Below are positions 59,951-64,000 of a stretch of 64,000 bases of DNA, piece by piece. The notes under the pieces were generated by a model, which was given only the letters and a program-made list of their open reading frames with translations, ran no database searches and had not been told where the DNA came from. The stretch is from assembly GCF_033096465.1 (NCBI RefSeq), contig NZ_AP028156.1, forward strand, positions 3,676,501 through 3,740,500, given 5' to 3'. Made by a program: the position numbers and the translations under genes. Source of the stretch: Blautia luti (GTDB lineage: Bacteria; Bacillota; Clostridia; Lachnospirales; Lachnospiraceae). The first letter of the stretch is position 1. The number at the start of each line of letters is the position of its first letter.

Positions 59951-61324
59951 TTATTTACCCATACAGAACTTGCTGAATATTTCATTTACAAGGTCTTCCC
60001 CTACAGATTCTCCCAGAATCTTTCCCAGGTTTTCATACGCATTCATCAGATCTATGGAAAAGAAATCCTCAGGCATTCCCATTTCAATACTGTTTCTGAC
60101 CAGATCAAGGCTTTTATCAGCCTCTTCCAGAGCTGCTTTATGACGTGCGTTGGTAATGTAAACTTCATCATTAAAAGAAAGCTCTCCACCAAAAAACATT
60201 TCTTTTACTTTATCTTCCAGTTCCATGATCCCGGTCTCTTCTTTGGCTGAAATAGGGATTACCGGATGTCCGGTCTTTTCCCTTAATTCTTCAAGAGGTA
60301 TCACCGGTGTCAGGTCAGTCTTATTATACAGGATAATTGCCTTTTTTCCACCCAGCATGGACATAATTTCTTCGTCATTCTCATCCAGCGGCACAGAAGA
60401 ATCTACCACATAAAGGATCAAATCCGCTTTCTGCGCCATCTCCCTGGCTTTATCCACACCGATCTTCTCTACGATATCTTCTGTCTCACGGATTCCAGCT
60501 GTATCTGTGATCTTCAGGGTAATTCCGTGAAGAGTGATATATTCCTCCAGAATATCCCTGGTAGTTCCGGCGATATCCGTTACAATCGCGCGGTTTTCTC
60601 CCAGCAGAAGGTTCAGAAGGGAGGATTTTCCGGCATTAGGTTTTCCCAGGATGACTGTCTGGATCCCTTCCTGAATAATCTTTCCATCTGAGGAACTTTT
60701 CAACAGTCTCTTTACTTCCTGCTGCTCTTTATCCACAACTTCCAGAAGCTCCTGGGGATATCCGTCCAGACTGATATGTTCCGGATCATCCAACGCAGAC
60801 TCAATATATGCAATATGGTAGATCAGCTTTTCCCTGATGTCCCGTATCGCCTTCTGTACAGAGCCTCTGAGCTGTTCCATGGAACTTTTCAGCGCATAGT
60901 CATTCTTCGCCTGTATTACGTCCATAACGGCCTCTGCCTGGGAAAGATCCAGGCGCCCGTTGAGAAATGCCCTCTTGGTAAATTCTCCTGGTCCTGCGAT
61001 CTCCGCACCGTTTTTTAATACTGTTTCCAGTACCCTTTTCATCGCATATACACCACCGTGGCAGTCGATCTCTACTGTATCTTCCCCGGTAAAAGTCCTG
61101 GGTGCCCGCATGATCATCACCAGCACCTCGTCTACCAGTTCTTCTCCGTTATAAATATATCCATAGTGGATCGTATGGCTGGGTACTTCTTTTATTTTTT
61201 TCTTCCCGCCTTTGGATCTGTAAATGCGGGAAATCACATCCATGGCATTCTCACCGCTGATACGGACGATTCCGATCCCGGAAGCGCTCATGGCTGTGGA
61301 AATAGCTGCTATCGTTGTTTCCAT
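59951..61324 (-). CDS. mnmE: tRNA modification GTPase
   Basis: A 457-residue GTPase: N-terminal folate-binding domain (TIAAISTAMSASGIGIVRIS), helical domain, and inserted G domain with GKPNAGKSSLLNLLLGENRA, DIAGTTRDI, DTAGIRETED and NKTD. The C-terminal FCMGK holds the catalytic Cys. The ATG at 61324 is eight bases from GGAGG; an upstream GTG is too close. Confidence 0.96.
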   Translation of the reverse strand: METTIAAISTAMSASGIGIVRISGENAMDVISRIYRSKGGKKKIKEVPSHTIHYGYIYNGEELVDEVLVMIMRAPRTFTGEDTVEIDCHGGVYAMKRVLETVLKNGAEIAGPGEFTKRAFLNGRLDLSQAEAVMDVIQAKNDYALKSSMEQLRGSVQKAIRDIREKLIYHIAYIESALDDPEHISLDGYPQELLEVVDKEQQEVKRLLKSSSDGKIIQEGIQTVILGKPNAGKSSLLNLLLGENRAIVTDIAGTTRDILEEYITLHGITLKITDTAGIRETEDIVEKIGVDKAREMAQKADLILYVVDSSVPLDENDEEIMSMLGGKKAIILYNKTDLTPVIPLEELREKTGHPVIPISAKEETGIMELEDKVKEMFFGGELSFNDEVYITNARHKAALEEADKSLDLVRNSIEMGMPEDFFSIDLMNAYENLGKILGESVGEDLVNEIFSKFCMGK

Positions 61325-61516
61325 CTGTTTTTCCTCCACATATTCTTACGAATGCAACATTTTTTGCATTAGAGAAACATTACACATCGGGTAATCGTTC
61401 TATAATACAAAAAATGTTACTCCAGGCAAAAGTCTACACGTCAATTCACGTGTTATTCACGCTTTCACCTAGAATAACATTCTTTTTTCAATTCCGCCAG
61501 TCAGACGGTTCTTTTA

Positions 61517-62467
61517 TTAATTTCTTTTTAATTTAACCACTACATGGCGGTAAGGCTCTTCACCTTCGCTGACTGTCTCGACGAATTTGTTTCCCTGGAG
61601 AGCAGAATGAATGATTCTTCTCTCATAAGGATTCATCGGCTCCAGTACAACTGTTTTTCTTGTTTTCTTTACTTTATAAGCGATGCCTCTTGCAAGGTTT
61701 TCAAGAGTCTCTTTACGGCGTTTACGATAGTCCTCTGTATCAAGTTTTACACGGATGTAATTGGACTTTCCTTTGTTTACCACAAGACTTGTCAGGTACT
61801 GAAGAGAGTCAAGAGTCTGTCCTCTTTTTCCAATGAGGATACCCATATCCTGTCCTTCGAAATCTACTTCAAGACTTCCATCTGTGGTATTATACTCAGA
61901 TGTGATCTCCACCTCGCCCAGATTCATGGAAGCGAATACATCATGAAGGAATACCCTTGCTCTTTCTTCTACTTCTTTGATCTCGGCAGGATCTGTAATG
62001 ATCTCGATAGGTTTGCCTGCCTTTACAGGCTTTTCAGCTGCCTGTTTCGGCTCTCTCGGCTGTTTTTCTCTGGTTGGTCTTTCTTTGGCAGGTTTCAGCT
62101 GTCTGGCTTTTTCCTGCTTTGGTAAAGATGCCTTCTGTTCTCTTGCTTCTTTCTTCGGTGCAGCGACTTTTACCGGCTCCGGTTTTCTTTCTTCCATAGC
62201 AGAAATTTCTTCTTTGAAAGTCTTTTCCTCTTTGATGGAATCAAGTTTTACAGTTTCAACGATTTCCTTCATCTCTTCTTCTTCAGAAACCGGTTCAACT
62301 TTACTTACTTTAATTACTGCAGGCTTGCTGCCGATTCCGAAGAATCCGTTGCTGCCTTCACTTATTACCTGAATCTCAAGCTGGTCACTGGATACGCCAA
62401 GCTCGATACATGCTTTTGTAATTGCTTCACTCTTTGTTTTCGCTGAAAACTGGATATAATCCTCCAT
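61517..62467 (-). CDS. jag: Jag/KhpB RNA-binding protein
   Basis: A 316-residue protein: an N-terminal Jag-N domain (AKTKSEAITKACIELGVSSD), a long Lys/Glu/Pro-rich linker (about 75-150), a KH domain with GILIGKRGQTLDSLQYLTSL, and an R3H-type C terminus (NPYERRIIHSALQGNKFVET). It is an RNA-binding regulator linked to cell shape, usually co-transcribed with yidC, as here (20 bases apart). Confidence 0.93.
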   Translation of the reverse strand: MEDYIQFSAKTKSEAITKACIELGVSSDQLEIQVISEGSNGFFGIGSKPAVIKVSKVEPVSEEEEMKEIVETVKLDSIKEEKTFKEEISAMEERKPEPVKVAAPKKEAREQKASLPKQEKARQLKPAKERPTREKQPREPKQAAEKPVKAGKPIEIITDPAEIKEVEERARVFLHDVFASMNLGEVEITSEYNTTDGSLEVDFEGQDMGILIGKRGQTLDSLQYLTSLVVNKGKSNYIRVKLDTEDYRKRRKETLENLARGIAYKVKKTRKTVVLEPMNPYERRIIHSALQGNKFVETVSEGEEPYRHVVVKLKRN

Positions 62468-62487
62468 GCCAACCCCTCCGTTCCTGA

Positions 62488-63786
62488 CTACTTCTTCTTA
62501 TTACGCTCATCAAATGCTTTTACCATATTGGCTTTCGCAGTGATGCTGCCAGGTTTCGCATTGGATGCATTTTTGTAAGATTCTTCGACTTTCTTCGCTC
62601 TTGTCTGAGCATCAGTATTACTGCTGCCCTTTTCGATCTTATTGATATTCTTTACACTCTGATGAGCCTGATTGGTGATCTTCTGAGGTGGAAGTCCCGC
62701 TTTTTCACGTTTCTTTTCCATTTTCTTCATATTCTCACTGATCAGGTCCTCGATCTGGATCTTATTCATATGCTTATTGATGATGAGCTGCTGTACACTT
62801 CTTACTGCAGCACTGGCAACCCAGTAAATACCAAGACCTACCGGGAAAGTGAAACAGAATACAGCTGACATCAGCGGCATTACCATATTCATGGTCTTCA
62901 TGGAGTTCATCATCGCATCCTGCTGTGCATCTCCGCCCTGCTGTGCTGCCGAAGGCATCAGCTTTAAGTTGATCATCTGCGTAGCCCATGCCAGGATCGG
63001 GATCAGGATTGCAACGATCGCAATAAGAATAGATCCACCCACAAAAGCAGCCTTGATATAAGTCAGTGGCTGATCAGCGATGTTCAGTCCAAAGAAGTTC
63101 TGTACATGGGAAATTTCTTTCGCAGTGCTGTTCAGTGTATCGGCAAATCCGGAGAACTGGCTTGTCTCTGCAAGAGTCTTCCACTGGGAAGGTGATAAAG
63201 CATATAAAAAATCTGTTACAGAATTGCTGGTAGCATTACTTCCATCCATAACAAGCTGAACTCTGGCCATCTTATTATCCGTGATAAACTGCTGCAGGAT
63301 TTCTGTGTATCCGTTTACACCTGTAATGTTGGTAACTGCAGATGCAAGGATATCTTTTACACTTCCTACATATGCCGGAATTTTATAGATAACCTGATAT
63401 AATGCCATCAGGATCGGGAACTGAATTGCAAGCTGTACGCAGCTTCCTGTAGGAGATACGCCGTATTTCTGGTATACAGCCTGTGTCTCTTCCTGCATTT
63501 TCTGCATGGACGCCTGATCGTTCTTTCCCTTATACTTCTTCTGAATCTTCTGAAGTTCCGGCTGCATGATCGCACTCAGCTTAGAAAACTTCTGCTGTTT
63601 GATCTGCAGTGGGGTCATAAGAGCATAAATAAGGATACTGAAGATGATGATACACAGACCGACATTCTGAATTCCGAATACGTTCAGCAGTCTGTAGATA
63701 CCATCCATGATCCATCCCATGACGGTCGCAAGCTGACCGATAATAGGAGTGCTGCTCTTTGTCGCTAAAATCATTTCCAAGTTCAT
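62488..63786 (-). CDS. yidC: Membrane protein insertase YidC/Oxa1 (SpoIIIJ-type)
   Basis: A 432-residue insertase with five membrane helices; the family segment AIQFPILMALYQVIYKIPAY and a long basic C-terminal tail (KKREKAGLPPQK, ending FDERNKKK) are seen. No lipobox is obvious. The ATG at 63786 is only two bases from GGAGG, and a TTG at 63780 (eight bases) is a serious alternative start. It inserts membrane proteins together with or without SecYEG. Confidence 0.93.
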   Translation of the reverse strand: MNLEMILATKSSTPIIGQLATVMGWIMDGIYRLLNVFGIQNVGLCIIIFSILIYALMTPLQIKQQKFSKLSAIMQPELQKIQKKYKGKNDQASMQKMQEETQAVYQKYGVSPTGSCVQLAIQFPILMALYQVIYKIPAYVGSVKDILASAVTNITGVNGYTEILQQFITDNKMARVQLVMDGSNATSNSVTDFLYALSPSQWKTLAETSQFSGFADTLNSTAKEISHVQNFFGLNIADQPLTYIKAAFVGGSILIAIVAILIPILAWATQMINLKLMPSAAQQGGDAQQDAMMNSMKTMNMVMPLMSAVFCFTFPVGLGIYWVASAAVRSVQQLIINKHMNKIQIEDLISENMKKMEKKREKAGLPPQKITNQAHQSVKNINKIEKGSSNTDAQTRAKKVEESYKNASNAKPGSITAKANMVKAFDERNKKK

Positions 63787-63864
63787 TTCCTCCTAGAATC
63801 CATAACTGACAGGAGGTTCCTTCTCGATCAATTCAATATTCAATTTTCAAGTACATTCCTGTCT

Positions 63865-64000
63865 TTACGGTACAGGGTCATAGCCTCCATGGGAAAAAGG
63901 ATTACATCGAAGTATCCTCCATACAGCCAGAAGGCCGCCCTTCAACGCACCATATTTTTCAATTGCTTCTAAACCATATTGAGAACATGTGGGAATATAA
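63865..64000 (-). CDS. yidD: YidD membrane insertion efficiency factor, partial
   Basis: The C-terminal 45 codons ([20 protein letters not shown], then [17 protein letters not shown]) are clearly YidD. The 5' end lies beyond the window. This order (yidD, yidC, jag, mnmE) places dnaA/rpmH and oriC just outside, to the right. Confidence 0.93.
   Translation of the reverse strand, partial: YIPTCSQYGLEAIEKYGALKGGLLAVWRILRCNPFSHGGYDPVP

Noticed and set aside
1..64000. CRISPR arrays
   Set aside because: No series of regularly spaced identical repeats with unique spacers was seen on either strand.

Overview
The window is a low-GC Gram-positive chromosome segment, most likely from a gut Lachnospiraceae (Blautia/Dorea/Ruminococcus-like) species. 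The evidence is Soj/Spo0J with canonical parS sites, DUF3881, DUF4446 and DUF1847 proteins, a bile-salt-hydrolase-type enzyme, strict-anaerobe oxygen defence (rubredoxin, hemerythrin, PerR) and GGAGG-type ribosome sites. The right end (about 45-64 kb) is the origin-proximal core: yidD, yidC, jag, mnmE, mnmG, rsmG, a Gld-type ABC operon, parA, parB, DUF4446, serS and DUF3881, with four parS sites. oriC/dnaA should lie just beyond base 64000. The genus is inferred; I could not run a search.

Layout. 0-3 kb: a MarR operon with two radical SAM proteins, then a divergent HxlR/cupin pair. 3-9.4 kb: an ArsR-controlled operon with a Zn/Cd-type P1B-ATPase followed by a small membrane-anchored protein with a flavinylation-like motif, a four-histidine cytochrome b anchor and fumarate-reductase-like FrdA and FrdB. 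9.5-12.1 kb: a graveyard holding a group II intron tail, acetyltransferase, sigma-like and HD-domain gene fragments, plus an intact ribbon-helix-helix protein with an operator array. 12.2-25.2 kb: a redox and peroxide island (DUF4445 ASKHA protein, PerR, YaaA, Bcp, thioredoxin systems, CoA-disulfide-reductase-like enzyme with rhodaneses, a Crp/Fnr regulator, SDR, diguanylate cyclase, hemerythrin, rubredoxins). A PerR/YaaA/rubredoxin cassette is present twice, and each copy has lost what the other keeps. Three promoters carry the same 13-bp palindrome at exactly the same distance from the -10 element, which points to a local Crp/Fnr regulon.

25.3-32.3 kb is mostly accessory: regulator remnants, peptidase E, an integrase tail, DUF1847, DUF6219-like small proteins, a Y-family polymerase interrupted by UGA under a LexA-type box, and an XRE/S24 repressor. 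32.4-40.9 kb is an envelope and stress block: CDP-alcohol phosphatidyltransferase, FUSC protein, a two-component system, a phospholipase-D-like protein, cardiolipin synthase, a small alarmone synthetase and a bile-salt-hydrolase-type enzyme. 41-45 kb is a decayed plasmid/ICE replication-partition module (parB frameshifted, parA intact, a parB-repA deletion junction) beside an iteron-like repeat field, tRNA-Arg(CCT) and a 5' half copy of that tRNA.

Pseudogenes are unusually dense. Several result from single-base changes in homopolymer runs or single nonsense codons, so read-level confirmation matters before each is called biological.
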